Assembly: GCF_001668725.1 (NCBI RefSeq)
Contig: NZ_LZKL01000084.1
Location: 62,001-126,000, forward strand
Direction of reading: 5' to 3'
DNA: 64,000 bases
Source: Mycobacterium sp. E787
GTDB lineage: Bacteria > Actinomycetota > Actinomycetes > Mycobacteriales > Mycobacteriaceae
The notes beneath the pieces are model-generated. The model was not told the DNA's origin. It ran no database searches and was given only the letters and a program-made list of their open reading frames with translations. This document shows, in pieces, positions 35,308 to 44,132 of this stretch (positions within the stretch are counted from its first letter, which is position 1; every line of letters starts with the position of its first letter). The translations under genes were made by a program, and so were the position numbers.

Positions 35308-37880
35308 CCGGTGATCCTCGCGGATAGGTGAACTGTGGTGCCCGCGGCGCCGGGCCTGATGGTGACGTCCTGCATGAGCCCTCGCATGAGCGTGATACCC
35401 CGGCCGCGATTGGCTTCGGCGGCCGGTTGCGGAGGCTTCCACGAGCCGGTGTCGGTGATGGTCAACTGCACCTGGTCTACCAGTGCGGTCGCGCCCAGGA
35501 CAATCGTGCCCTCCGGGGTGTGGCGGTGACCGTGTTCGATGGCGTTGGCGACGGCTTCCCCGGCCGCGACGAGCACGTCCACGGTCTGGTCCGGGTCCAC
35601 CCTGGCCTGGGTCAGCCAGGTGCGCAATGCGGTGCGGGCGGGGGCAAGCTGGCTGACGTCCGCGGGGAACTTCAGCTCCAGCGGGGCGGGATGGCGGTAG
35701 AGGAGAAGGACCACGTCGTCCTGATATCCGCCGCTCGGCGCGAGGCCCGACATGATCTGGTTCGCCAAGTCATCGAGCGTGGAGGTGCGGCCCTCCTGGA
35801 GCAGGGTGGCGGCGCGGGAGATGCCGTGGTGCAGGGCGCTGCGGCGACGTTCGACCAGGCCGTCGGTATAGAGCAACAGGGTCGCTCGCGCCGGGATCGT
35901 CACCCGGGCTTCCGGGCGGGGCCAGTTGGATCGCACCCCCAGGGCGATGGTGTGGCCGCCGTCGAGCGTCCGGGCGGTGCCGTCGGCGTGGACCAGGATG
36001 GGCGGCGGGTGACCCGCGCTGGAGTACACCAGCTCGCCGGTTGCGCGGTCGAGCACCGCGCAGACGGCGGTGGTGCATTGCGCGCCGGGCAGCCGCGCGG
36101 CGAAGCGGTCCATCCCGGCGAGGGCGGCGGCCGGGCTGGGGTTGTCGAACAGCAGCGCCCGGCAGGCGCTGCGCATCTGCCCCATCACGGTGGCGGCGGC
36201 GAGGCCGTGGCCGACGCAGTCGCCGACGATCAACGCGATGCGGCCGTCGTCCAGATCGACGATGTCGAACCAGTCACCGCCCACCTGCAGGGGCGCGCTT
36301 GCGGCCTGGTAGCGCACCGCGAACCCATGCGGCAGGTCGGCGGGACCGAGGATCGCGTGCTGCAACGCCAGGGCGGTCTCGCGCTGTTGATCCACCTGGT
36401 GCACGCGCTGCAGGCCCTGGCCCAGCCGACCCGCCAGCACGGTGAGCAAGGTCTGGTCCTCGAGGGTGAACGGGCGCTGCTCGGCCAGATCCATCCAGAC
36501 GACGAGCACGCCTTCGGGATGCTGCAGGGCGATGCCGGCCGTCCCGGGCGTGGTCGCGTTGGGGGTGAGTAGATCGCCGTCGCGCAATGCGGCGAGCATC
36601 TGTCGCGTAGCCGTGGGCAGGTCGGCCCACTGGGTGGCCTCGCCGACGGACACCACTTGTGGTGCGCTGTAGGCGGTTTCAGCGGAGCTACCGTGGGCCG
36701 GGAAGGTAACGGCCAGAACGCGGCGCGCCCGCCACAGCCGTCGCAGTTCCTCGGCGACGGCTTGCAGTGCGTCGTCGACGGTGTCGGCTTGGGCGAGTTC
36801 CTGGTTGAGCGCGTGTTCGCGGCCCGCGGCCAGCGCCAAGGCAATCGAGGCGTGGCGGGCGAAATCACTGACCAGTTCGAGGTAATCGTTGCCGAACGGC
36901 GGCTGTTGCGGGTGGCGCGCGACCGCGATCACACCGAGCACCCTTTCGTCGGCAATCAGCGGCATGACGATCGCCGACCGTTCACCTACGTCGGTGAACC
37001 CCTCGATCGGATACTGGAAGGACTCGGTGATCAGCGGCAGACCCCGGCGGGCAACCCCGCCCGTGGTGGAGCCCTTCATCGGTACCTGCCGGCCGATCAC
37101 CTCCGAGGAGTAGCGGCCCGCCGTCGCGGCCACTACCAGCGTGTCGACTTCATCGGCGGGCAGATCCGGTTCCCGGGGAACCAGCAGGATCGCCTGCTCG
37201 GCGTCGGACAGCTCCAGCGCCCGGTTCACGATCAGCTGCAACGGTCCCGTCTGCGGGGCCCCGGACAGCAGCGCGGTGGTGATCTCGCGGCTGGCCTTCG
37301 TCCATTTCGCCGATTCGCGTTCCCGCTCGAACAGCCGCGCGTTGTCGATGGCAGCAGCCGCCGCGGTGGCCATCGCCCGCACGGCGCCCTCCTGAATGTC
37401 GGAGAACACCCGGCCCGGCCGGTCGTCGGCCAGGTAGAGGCTGCCGAAGTCAGCCGCGCGCACGGTGATCGGTATTCCGAGGAGCGCCCGCAGCGGCGGA
37501 TCGTGCGCGCGCAGCCCGCCGGCCTGCGCGTCAGCACTCACATCATCGACGCGCAGACCCGCACCGACCGGCAGGTCGCCGAGCCGCCGCGCCGTTTCAT
37601 CGTCCATTCCCGCGTAGACGAAAGAGACCAGGGACCCGTCGGGCGCGCGTATGCCCAGCGCCCCGTACGGCGCACCGGTCAACTCCATGGCGGCGTCGAC
37701 GATTCGGTGCAGCGTCACATCCAGGTCCAGATCGGAACCGATCTCGACGATGACCCGCACGAGTTGCTCCATCTGGTCTCGCGCCGCGACCAGATCGTCG
37801 AGCTGTGCATGCACGCGGCTCACCAGCCCGCGCCGGCCCTGCCAGGTGAACGCGGATTCGTCCCGTTCGTCGTCCCCCAT
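35304..37880 (-). CDS. GAF-SpoIIE phosphatase-HATPase fusion (stress partner switch)
   Basis: 858-aa cytoplasmic sensor. Residues ~40-190 form a GAF domain of the DevS type (LDLDVTLHRIVDAAMELTGAPYG region); ~200-370 and ~375-515 look like further GAF domains. Residues ~530-722 are a PP2C/SpoIIE phosphatase (GGDWFDIVDL, VGDCVGHGLAAA, YTDGLVERR, DDVVLLLY), and ~735-855 an RsbW-like ATPase (EAVANAIEHGHRH, NRGRGITLMRGLM). One protein thus carries both opposing activities for the downstream STAS protein. ATG 37880 is chosen over TTG 37907, which lies inside the palindrome at 37901-37920. Confidence 0.93.
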   Translation of the reverse strand: MGDDERDESAFTWQGRRGLVSRVHAQLDDLVAARDQMEQLVRVIVEIGSDLDLDVTLHRIVDAAMELTGAPYGALGIRAPDGSLVSFVYAGMDDETARRLGDLPVGAGLRVDDVSADAQAGGLRAHDPPLRALLGIPITVRAADFGSLYLADDRPGRVFSDIQEGAVRAMATAAAAAIDNARLFERERESAKWTKASREITTALLSGAPQTGPLQLIVNRALELSDAEQAILLVPREPDLPADEVDTLVVAATAGRYSSEVIGRQVPMKGSTTGGVARRGLPLITESFQYPIEGFTDVGERSAIVMPLIADERVLGVIAVARHPQQPPFGNDYLELVSDFARHASIALALAAGREHALNQELAQADTVDDALQAVAEELRRLWRARRVLAVTFPAHGSSAETAYSAPQVVSVGEATQWADLPTATRQMLAALRDGDLLTPNATTPGTAGIALQHPEGVLVVWMDLAEQRPFTLEDQTLLTVLAGRLGQGLQRVHQVDQQRETALALQHAILGPADLPHGFAVRYQAASAPLQVGGDWFDIVDLDDGRIALIVGDCVGHGLAAATVMGQMRSACRALLFDNPSPAAALAGMDRFAARLPGAQCTTAVCAVLDRATGELVYSSAGHPPPILVHADGTARTLDGGHTIALGVRSNWPRPEARVTIPARATLLLYTDGLVERRRSALHHGISRAATLLQEGRTSTLDDLANQIMSGLAPSGGYQDDVVLLLYRHPAPLELKFPADVSQLAPARTALRTWLTQARVDPDQTVDVLVAAGEAVANAIEHGHRHTPEGTIVLGATALVDQVQLTITDTGSWKPPQPAAEANRGRGITLMRGLMQDVTIRPGAAGTTVHLSARITG

Positions 37881-37900
37881 ACGTACAAACTTAGTTGTTG

Positions 37901-37920
37901 AATCCAACCCGTATTGGATT
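37901..37920. promoter_or_regulatory. 20-bp palindrome upstream of the phosphatase gene
   Basis: AATCCAACCCGTATTGGATT has perfect 7-bp arms (AATCCAA/TTGGATT) around a 6-bp centre. It lies 21-40 bp before the ATG of the partner-switch operon, where a repressor or activator would act, and downstream of the FMN protein stop. Confidence 0.6.
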
Positions 37921-37940
37921 TGGGGTATCAGGGCGATGCG

Positions 37941-38852
37941 CTATCGGCTCAACGGCGGGTTTCTCGGATAAGGGGCGTGGTCCGTCTCGCCGACGCCGGG
38001 CAGCGCCGTGCTGATCACCCGCCGGGGAACGAAATGGACGCGCCGGCCGGTCTCGCCGGCGTCGCCCGGAGCGCTCCAGCGAACGCTCGCGCTGCCGGAC
38101 AGCTGCACCGCGATCCCGGCGCGGAAGTCGAGGAACAGCAGGGCCGCGGTGGGATCCGCGGACAGGTTGCCGAGGCTGTTGAACATGTTGTTGCCGGGGT
38201 AGTCGGGCCACCACAGCTCTCCGGGTTCGACGCGAACGAACCCGGGCGGGCCACCGCGATGCGAAGCGTCATTGCCCGAGGCGACGTGGGAGGTGCCCAA
38301 GAAGAACGTGTCGGCGTTCTCGATGAGGCGGATATCGCTGGGCCGCAACGCATTTCCCTCATACAGGCGCACCCGGCCGGCGCCCGGGGTTCCCTCGAGT
38401 TGGATGCGGCGCTGCTGAATGTATTGCGGGCAGTTGCCGTAGGCCTGGTCGATGTCGACGGTGAGCCCGCCTTCGGTGGAGACGAGCCGGCCGTTGATCC
38501 GGGCACGCCGGCGGGTCAGGAAGTTCATCGCGATGAGGCCCACCGGCTGCCCGCTGGGCAGGCCGTGCAGCGGGTCCGCGGACGGCGGCGACGTGCGGAT
38601 CTGCAGCGTGGTCGGCGACGCGGCGCGCAGGAATCCGGGTGGCCCCAGCAGCGGTGAGGTCCACAGCCGCCCGGTCGCGTCGCGCGCCGCGATCGCCGCG
38701 AACGGCGCCTCGGACAGGAATGCGGCCATGCCGGCGCGCAGTACGCCGCCGGCCATCATCGGCGCGAGCCGGGCCGCGTCCGCTTCGACGCCTGCTTGTC
38801 GTTGCGTGGCCAACTCGCCGCTGTGAAAGCCCGGCCGGCTCTGGACGGCCAT
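37941..38852 (-). CDS. Pyridoxamine-5'-phosphate-oxidase-family FMN split-barrel protein
   Basis: 303-aa protein with the longer split-barrel form: PFAAIAARDATGRLWTSPLLG, then GLIAMNFLTRRRARINGRLV, NCPQYIQQRRI and a second barrel-like region (TFFLGTSHVAS, NNMFNSLGNL). Such proteins bind flavin and reduce small electrophiles or scavenge oxidants. It starts 4 bp after the aldo/keto reductase stop and so belongs to the TetR-AKR operon. Confidence 0.83.
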   Translation of the reverse strand: MAVQSRPGFHSGELATQRQAGVEADAARLAPMMAGGVLRAGMAAFLSEAPFAAIAARDATGRLWTSPLLGPPGFLRAASPTTLQIRTSPPSADPLHGLPSGQPVGLIAMNFLTRRRARINGRLVSTEGGLTVDIDQAYGNCPQYIQQRRIQLEGTPGAGRVRLYEGNALRPSDIRLIENADTFFLGTSHVASGNDASHRGGPPGFVRVEPGELWWPDYPGNNMFNSLGNLSADPTAALLFLDFRAGIAVQLSGSASVRWSAPGDAGETGRRVHFVPRRVISTALPGVGETDHAPYPRNPPLSR

Positions 38853-38856
38853 GTTC

Positions 38857-39804
38857 TCAACTCCCCTGGGGCACTTCGGCGAACCCCGGCTCTCCCGCGT
38901 CCACGACGGAGTTGAACCGATACCGGGTTCGGAGACGCTCGTTGATCTCGCGGATCGCGCCCTCAGGAAGCGCCGTGACGTCGAAGTTTTCGCGGATGCG
39001 CGTGGGCGTCACCGATGCCGTCAGAACGGCGCTCCCGCGCTGGATGCCCCACGCCAACAGCACTTGTGCGGGAGTTTTGCCCACCCTGGCAGCGATCGAG
39101 ACGATCAGGGGGTCGTCGAGCAGCCGCGGTTCGAGCGCGTGCCCCAGCGACGCGAATGCCAGCAGGATGATCCCGTGCGTCGCGCACAATCCGTGCAGCT
39201 CCCACTGCGGGTGGTACGGGTGCGACTCGACCTCGACGACCGCCGGCTTGATCCGGGCGTTATCGATTACGTCGCGGACGCCGGCGGCGTCGATGTCAGA
39301 CAGGCCGATCGCCCCGGTAAGTCCTTCGTCGACAAGGCTTTCCATCGCCGCCCAGGTCTCATCGAGCGTTACGCCGTCGTCGTAGACGACGGCTCCGTGG
39401 GCGTCGCGCGGATCCTGATCATCCCCCGGCCGGAACGCGAACGGGGTGTGCACCAGGTACAGGTCGACCGCCTCGAGGCCGAGCCTGTCCAGGCTGGCCT
39501 GCAGGGCCGGCTTGACCCGTTCGGGCCGATGGTTGTTGTTCCACAGCTTGGTGGTGACGAACAGTTCTTCGCGGCGCACGGTGCCATCGGCGAACAATTC
39601 TTTCAGCGCCGCACCGACTTGCGCTTCGTTGCGGTACCGCTCGGCGGCGTCGAGGTGACGGAATCCCACCTGCACCGCGGCCCTGACGGCGTCACGCGTC
39701 TTGGTGTTGTCGGACAGCGAGGTCCCGAATCCGAGCGCCGGAATCTCGCCCCTGCCGTTGTTCAAGGCGAATCTGCGCTGCCCCAGATCGTGATTCGTTG
39801 CCAT
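38857..39804 (-). CDS. Aldo/keto reductase
   Basis: 315-aa NADPH-dependent carbonyl reductase. The tetrad is complete: Asp52 and Tyr57 in GFRHLDAAERY, Lys86 in VTTKLWN and His119 in YLVHTPF; SVTPTRIRENFD is the cofactor phosphate site. ATG 39804 with a GGAGG site is preferred to an upstream TTG. It is preceded by a degenerate copy of the TetR operator at 39835-39852 and followed by an FMN protein, a set suited to aldehyde detoxification. Confidence 0.92.
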   Translation of the reverse strand: MATNHDLGQRRFALNNGRGEIPALGFGTSLSDNTKTRDAVRAAVQVGFRHLDAAERYRNEAQVGAALKELFADGTVRREELFVTTKLWNNNHRPERVKPALQASLDRLGLEAVDLYLVHTPFAFRPGDDQDPRDAHGAVVYDDGVTLDETWAAMESLVDEGLTGAIGLSDIDAAGVRDVIDNARIKPAVVEVESHPYHPQWELHGLCATHGIILLAFASLGHALEPRLLDDPLIVSIAARVGKTPAQVLLAWGIQRGSAVLTASVTPTRIRENFDVTALPEGAIREINERLRTRYRFNSVVDAGEPGFAEVPQGS

Positions 39805-39834
39805 TTCGGCCTCCATCAGGGTTGTCAACTATGG

Positions 39835-39852
39835 TAGGTGACCAGTCGTCTA
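39835..39852. promoter_or_regulatory. Second TetR operator, upstream of the aldo/keto reductase
   Basis: TAGGTGACCAGTCGTCTA matches 14 of 18 positions of the palindrome upstream of the tetR gene (40497-40514), including TAG, GACC, GTCG and CTA. It lies 31-48 bp before the reductase start, in the tetR-akr gap. Confidence 0.65.
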
Positions 39853-39894
39853 TTTAACGGCGAGTGCGGGCCGCCCATTCCCTTGCTGACGGAG

Positions 39895-40485
39895 CTAATG
39901 CAACAGCGCCGGGACGGTGATCGCTTCGAACCGGTCGTACGGGGTGCGGCTGCGCGTGACTTTCCCGCGCAGGGCCGCGCCTTCCCAGGCTTCGATCAGC
40001 CGCGCGGCCAGCTCCCCCGCGTCGAGGTCCCCTCGGATGCCCCCGGGGCCGCGCTGACCGGAACGCACGCAGGCGGTGAGGGCGGCGTCCCAGCGGTCGA
40101 GGATGCGGACGAGCTCAGTGCGCACCGGCTCGCTGGACCCGCCGAGCTCGAGCGACAGGTTGCCGACCAGGCAGCCGAGCAGGAATTCGCCGGCCTCGTG
40201 TTCGTCGGCGAGCGCATGGAAGAAGCGCGTGATGCGGTCCTGAGCCGACCCGTCCGCATCCAGGATGGGCAGGAGCCGGGACTCGATATCGGCCCAGTAG
40301 TCTTCGAGGATCGCCGCGGCGAAGGCCTCTTTGCTGTCGAAATAGGCGTAAAACGACCCCTTCGGCACGCCGGCCGCGTCGGTGATGTCCTTGACGCCGC
40401 TGGCCGTGAAACCCCGCGCGTGTACGAGTTCGCGCCCCGCCTCCAGCAGGCGGCGGCGCACCTCCGGGTTCGGCGGGCGTGGCAT
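39895..40485 (-). CDS. TetR-family regulator, NemR-like
   Basis: 196-aa repressor. The HTH is ITDAAGVPKGSFYAYFDSKEAF. The ligand domain contains GCLVGNLSLELG with Cys105, at nearly the position of the redox-sensing Cys106 of E. coli NemR and in the same local context. It is first in a run with an aldo/keto reductase and an FMN protein, and 18-bp palindromes lie before both tetR and the reductase. Likely senses reactive aldehydes, quinones or chlorine species; inferred from similarity to NemR. Confidence 0.88.
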   Translation of the reverse strand: MPRPPNPEVRRRLLEAGRELVHARGFTASGVKDITDAAGVPKGSFYAYFDSKEAFAAAILEDYWADIESRLLPILDADGSAQDRITRFFHALADEHEAGEFLLGCLVGNLSLELGGSSEPVRTELVRILDRWDAALTACVRSGQRGPGGIRGDLDAGELAARLIEAWEGAALRGKVTRSRTPYDRFEAITVPALLH

Positions 40486-40488
40486 GAC

Positions 40489-40514
40489 GCTAATATTAGC
40501 CGACCGGTCGGCTA
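40489..40514. promoter_or_regulatory. TetR operator: overlapping palindromes
   Basis: TAGCCGACCGGTCGGCTA at 40497-40514 is a perfect 18-bp palindrome, 12 bp before the tetR ATG. It overlaps a second perfect palindrome GCTAATATTAGC at 40489-40500. The core resembles the NemR box TAGACC-N4-GGTCTA as I remember it. Confidence 0.8.
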
Positions 40515-40539
40515 TCTTACTGTCGAAGTGAGGGTGTCG

Positions 40540-40782
40540 TTACGAGGCTTTGACGTACCGGCGGACCAGCTCGTCCTCGCCGAACGTGCTCGTGCGCTGC
40601 AGGCCGTTGTCGTCGCGGGTGAAAAAGGTCCACTGCCGCGGGGTGGTCTGGGGCCCGCCGATCAGCTTGACGGTCAGGCGCAATTTGGTGGGTTGCAACG
40701 TGCCGATGACGTCACCGACCCGGACCTGCGACGGATGGATCTGGGGTGCGTCGCACCAATTCTCTATGGGCATCTCATCCAT
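40540..40782 (-). CDS. Small conserved protein of unknown function
   Basis: 80-aa soluble protein (MDEMPIENWCDAPQIHPSQV) with a beta-rich middle (KLRLTVKLIGGPQTTPRQWTF). No known motif. It lies upstream of tetR on the same strand, 54 bp before it, with the TetR operator between them. ATG 40773 is an alternative start. Confidence 0.55.
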   Translation of the reverse strand: MDEMPIENWCDAPQIHPSQVRVGDVIGTLQPTKLRLTVKLIGGPQTTPRQWTFFTRDDNGLQRTSTFGEDELVRRYVKAS

Positions 40783-41037
40783 CCTGTTGTTGTTGCCGCA
40801 ACCCTACGTGGGATTTGCGCTCCCCGCTGGTCAGCCGACGGATCCGCCCGGCCGCGGGTGGCGTAGCGTCAACCGCGAGCCGTTTCGTTGTCAGCTGTGG
40901 TCCACCGCCATCCCGGGCAATGCGATTTCTCCGCTCGGCCCGCACCCGCGGGGCGGACGATGCAGAACGTGAAGGACCAGCCCGTGGATCGCACAGCGTC
41001 AACCGTAGTAATGCTCCTCGCACCGATTCGCTGAGCG

Positions 41038-41487
41038 ATGACGTATCCGCGCGAAGGCCGGCGCCGCATCGATCCCGTCCGGGTGTCCGTCGCTCGCCAC
41101 TTGGGCGGCGCCATCGACGGCGCCTGGTGGCCGCGCGCCGACCGGATCACCAATGAACTGCCCAGCCTCGTTGCGGCCCTGACTCCGTTGCTCGGAGGCA
41201 TCGAATCCATCAACGTCAACTGGCCGCCGTTGCAACGGCCGCCCGACTTCAACTGGGCGGGATGGGAACACAAACGCCAGCACGTGATGACGTTCAGCGG
41301 CGGGCAGTCACACGTCAACCTTTTGGTCATCCCGTATGCCACCTACACCGCGCTGGCCGTGATGGTGCTGCGCCGCGCGGCCGACCTGCCGATCGATGAC
41401 TGCGACCAAGGCAAACCCGCTTTCCTGACCGCCGGCTTGATCGTGCAGGCGGCCCGGCAACAACTCGCCGCGGCAGTCACTGAATAA
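41038..41487 (+). CDS. DUF5994-like protein
   Basis: 149-aa soluble protein: GAIDGAWWPRADRITNELP near the start and NLLVIPYATYTALAVMVLRRAAD, the pattern of actinobacterial DUF5994 proteins. Function unknown. No ribosome site is evident at ATG 41038. It lies after a 255-bp gap in which I see no gene. Confidence 0.78.
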   Translation: MTYPREGRRRIDPVRVSVARHLGGAIDGAWWPRADRITNELPSLVAALTPLLGGIESINVNWPPLQRPPDFNWAGWEHKRQHVMTFSGGQSHVNLLVIPYATYTALAVMVLRRAADLPIDDCDQGKPAFLTAGLIVQAARQQLAAAVTE

Positions 41488-41526
41488 CTTGAGGCGCCTG
41501 CGAATTCGCAGTGCGACACTACTTCC

Positions 41527-42081
41527 ATGGCAGCGAGCGGTGACACGGTGCGATCGGCGGTGCCGGAGGACGCCGTCGGCTGCCTCGCGATTTACTGCCC
41601 TTACGTTGAGACCACGGCGATCACCTTCGAAATCGAAGCGCCGCCCGCCGCCGAGATGGCCGCGCGCATCGCCGCTGCCCGAGCCACCCACGACTGGCTC
41701 GTGCTCGAGGATGGCGATCACATCATCGGCTACGCCTACGCGCACGCATTCAATCCCCGCGCCGCGTACCAATGGTCGGCCGAAACCAGTGTCTACGTCG
41801 ACGACGGACATCACCGCTCTGGCGCCGGCCGCAGGCTCTACACCCAGCTACTGCGCCGGCTCACCGAGCGCGGTTATCGCCGCGCCTTCGCCGGCATCAC
41901 GCAACCCAACGAAGCCAGCAATGCATTTCACCGCTCCTTCGGCTTTCGGGAGGCGGGGCTGTACCGCCGCGTCGGATGGAAACACAACGCATGGCACGAC
42001 GTCGCCTGGATGCAACTCGACCTGCCGACCGCCGCCGAGCCGGACCGCCCGCCGAGTCCGCTCAACTCATCGAGCCCGTAA
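41527..42081 (+). CDS. GNAT acetyltransferase, phosphinothricin-acetyltransferase-like
   Basis: 184-aa N-acetyltransferase. The order RSAVPEDAVGCLAIY, TTAITFEIEAPP, VYVDDGHHRSGAGRRLYTQL (acetyl-CoA loop) and NEASNAFHRSFGFREAGL is that of the PAT/YncA group, which acetylates amino-acid-like toxins or Met sulfone. Its last 20 bp overlap the convergent SnoaL-like gene. Confidence 0.88.
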   Translation: MAASGDTVRSAVPEDAVGCLAIYCPYVETTAITFEIEAPPAAEMAARIAAARATHDWLVLEDGDHIIGYAYAHAFNPRAAYQWSAETSVYVDDGHHRSGAGRRLYTQLLRRLTERGYRRAFAGITQPNEASNAFHRSFGFREAGLYRRVGWKHNAWHDVAWMQLDLPTAAEPDRPPSPLNSSSP

Positions 42082-42448
42082 CACCTTGCGCGTCAACCAG
42101 ATAGGTTCCGTGGCCCTCGACGACCAGGCCATCGCTGAATCGGAGCACTTCGCTGACCAGACCACCGTCCTGGTTGCGGTAGGCGATGACGATGGTGTCG
42201 ATGCCCTCGTAGACGCCCTCGACGGCGAACCGCAGGTTCGCGACGCGCCGCAATGCCCGGGTCCAGTAGTCGCGGAGTGCGGATTTACCGCAAATCACTC
42301 CGGCTGTTTCCGTCAGCAACGTGGCGGCCACGGGTGACGTGAACACAACGTTCTCGGCGAAATGCCGGAGGACCGAGTCCACGTCGTGGGCGTTCCACGC
42401 ATCCACCCACTGCTGGCTGAAGGCAACCGGGTCTGGCTTCACGGTCAA
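42062..42448 (-). CDS. SnoaL-like/NTF2-fold protein
   Basis: 128-aa protein with the NTF2 cone fold: FSQQWVDAWNAHDVDSVLRHF at the N-terminus and AVEGVYEGIDTIVIAYRNQDG in the sheet. Such proteins act as small isomerases or ligand carriers; the substrate is unknown. Convergent with the acetyltransferase, with overlapping 3' ends, and divergent from gabD2 by 61 bp. Confidence 0.83.
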   Translation of the reverse strand: MTVKPDPVAFSQQWVDAWNAHDVDSVLRHFAENVVFTSPVAATLLTETAGVICGKSALRDYWTRALRRVANLRFAVEGVYEGIDTIVIAYRNQDGGLVSEVLRFSDGLVVEGHGTYLVDAQGVTGSMS

Positions 42449-42509
42449 GCACTGTAGTCGCGGCTATAGGCTGGTGCTTTGTACGCCTGCGCTCTCGAGG
42501 GGTAACGAC

Positions 42510-44066
42510 ATGCCTGCACCATCAGCCTCGGTCTTCGACCGTTTGCGCCAGCTGGCAGCGATCAAGGACACCACCGCACGTGAGACCAAGACGATCGATG
42601 AGGTCTTCACCGGCACACCGCTGACCACAATCCCGATCGGCACGGCGGCCGACGTCGAAGCGGCATTCGCCGAGGCCCGCGCGGCGCAGGTCGAGTGGGC
42701 GAACCGACCCGTCGGCGAGCGCGTCGATGTCATCCGCCGCTACCGCGACCTGGTCGTCGAGAACCGCGAGTTCCTCATGGACCTGCTGCAGGCCGAGGCC
42801 GGCAAGGCCCGCTGGGCCGCCCAGGAGGAGATCGTCGACCTGATGGCGAACGCGAACTACTACGTGCGCGTCGCCGCCGACCTGCTGAAGCCGCGCACGG
42901 TGCAGGCGCTGTTTCCGGGCATCGGCAAGACCATCGTCGCCTACCAGCCCAAGGGCGTGGTCGGGGTGATCTCGCCGTGGAACTACCCCATGACGCTGAC
43001 CGCCTCCGACTCGGTGCCGGCGCTGCTGGCCGGCAACGCCGTGGTGCTCAAGCCGGACAGCCAGACGCCGTACTGCGCGCTGGCCTGCGCCGAGCTGCTG
43101 TACGAGGCCGGCCTGCCACGGGCGCTCTACGCGGTCGTCCCCGGTCCGGGCTCGGTCGTCGGCACCGCGATCATCGACAACTGCGACTACCTGATGTTCA
43201 CCGGCTCGACCGCCACCGGCCGCCAGCTCGCCGAGCATTGCGGCCGTCGGCTGATCGGTTTCTCGGCCGAGCTCGGCGGCAAGAACGCGATGATCGTCAC
43301 GCGGGGGGCCAACCTCGACAAGACAGCCAAGGCGGCCACCCGCGCATGCTTCTCCAACGCGGGCCAGCTGTGCATCTCCATCGAGCGGATCTACGTCGAG
43401 AAGGACATCGCCGACGAGTTCACCAGCAAGTTCGGCACCGCGGTCCGGAACATGAAGCTCGGCACCGCCTATGACTTCTCCGTCGACATGGGCAGCTTGA
43501 TCTCCGCGGGTCAGCTGGACACGGTGACCGACCACGTTGATGACGCGAAAGCCAAGGGCGCCAAGGTGATTGCGGGCGGCAAAGCCCGACCCGACATAGG
43601 GCCGCTGTTCTACGAGCCGACGGTGCTGACGGATGTCACGCCGGAGATGGAGTGCGCGGCGAACGAAACGTTCGGGCCGCTCGTCTCGATCTACCCCGTT
43701 GCCGATGTCGACGAAGCGGTCGAGAAGGCCAACGACACCGAGTACGGGCTGAACGCGAGCGTTTTCGCGGGCTCCGCCACCGAGGGTGAGCAAATCGCCG
43801 CCCGGTTACGGTCGGGGACGGTGAACGTCAACGAGGGTTACGCGTTCGCGTGGGGCAGCCTCAGCGCGCCGATGGGCGGGATGGGCCAGTCCGGCGTCGG
43901 CCGCCGGCACGGGCCCGAGGGCCTGCTGAAGTACACCGAATCGCAGACGATCGCGGCGGCGCGGGTGTTCAATCTCGATCCGCCGCTTGGTGTTCCGTCG
44001 ACCCTGTGGCAAAAGTCGCTAGTGCCTATGGTGCGCGCGGTGATGCGGCTGCCCGGCCGCAAGTGA
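42510..44066 (+). CDS. gabD2: Succinate-semialdehyde dehydrogenase GabD2
   Basis: 518-aa NAD(P)-dependent aldehyde dehydrogenase oxidising succinate semialdehyde to succinate. The start MPAPSASVFDRLRQLAAIKD, the length and most of the body match M. tuberculosis GabD2 as I remember it. Catalytic residues are visible: Asn in SPWNYPM, Glu in FSAELGGKN and Cys in NAGQLCISIERIY. It feeds the GABA shunt or the alternative 2-oxoglutarate route. Confidence 0.95.
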   Translation: MPAPSASVFDRLRQLAAIKDTTARETKTIDEVFTGTPLTTIPIGTAADVEAAFAEARAAQVEWANRPVGERVDVIRRYRDLVVENREFLMDLLQAEAGKARWAAQEEIVDLMANANYYVRVAADLLKPRTVQALFPGIGKTIVAYQPKGVVGVISPWNYPMTLTASDSVPALLAGNAVVLKPDSQTPYCALACAELLYEAGLPRALYAVVPGPGSVVGTAIIDNCDYLMFTGSTATGRQLAEHCGRRLIGFSAELGGKNAMIVTRGANLDKTAKAATRACFSNAGQLCISIERIYVEKDIADEFTSKFGTAVRNMKLGTAYDFSVDMGSLISAGQLDTVTDHVDDAKAKGAKVIAGGKARPDIGPLFYEPTVLTDVTPEMECAANETFGPLVSIYPVADVDEAVEKANDTEYGLNASVFAGSATEGEQIAARLRSGTVNVNEGYAFAWGSLSAPMGGMGQSGVGRRHGPEGLLKYTESQTIAAARVFNLDPPLGVPSTLWQKSLVPMVRAVMRLPGRK

Positions 44067-44079
44067 CATTGCCATGATC

Positions 44080-44096
44080 TACTACCTGGCGTAGTA
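44080..44096. promoter_or_regulatory. TACTAC-N5-GTAGTA palindrome (BlaI/MecI-like)
   Basis: TACTAC-CTGGC-GTAGTA has perfect 6-bp arms and lies 37-53 bp before the GTG of the next membrane-protein gene. The arms resemble the TACTACA/TGTAGTA boxes of BlaI/MecI-family repressors. No such regulator gene is in the window. Confidence 0.5.
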
Positions 44097-44132
44097 TTCG
44101 GGGCGATCCCACCGTGCACAAGGAGGTGCAAC

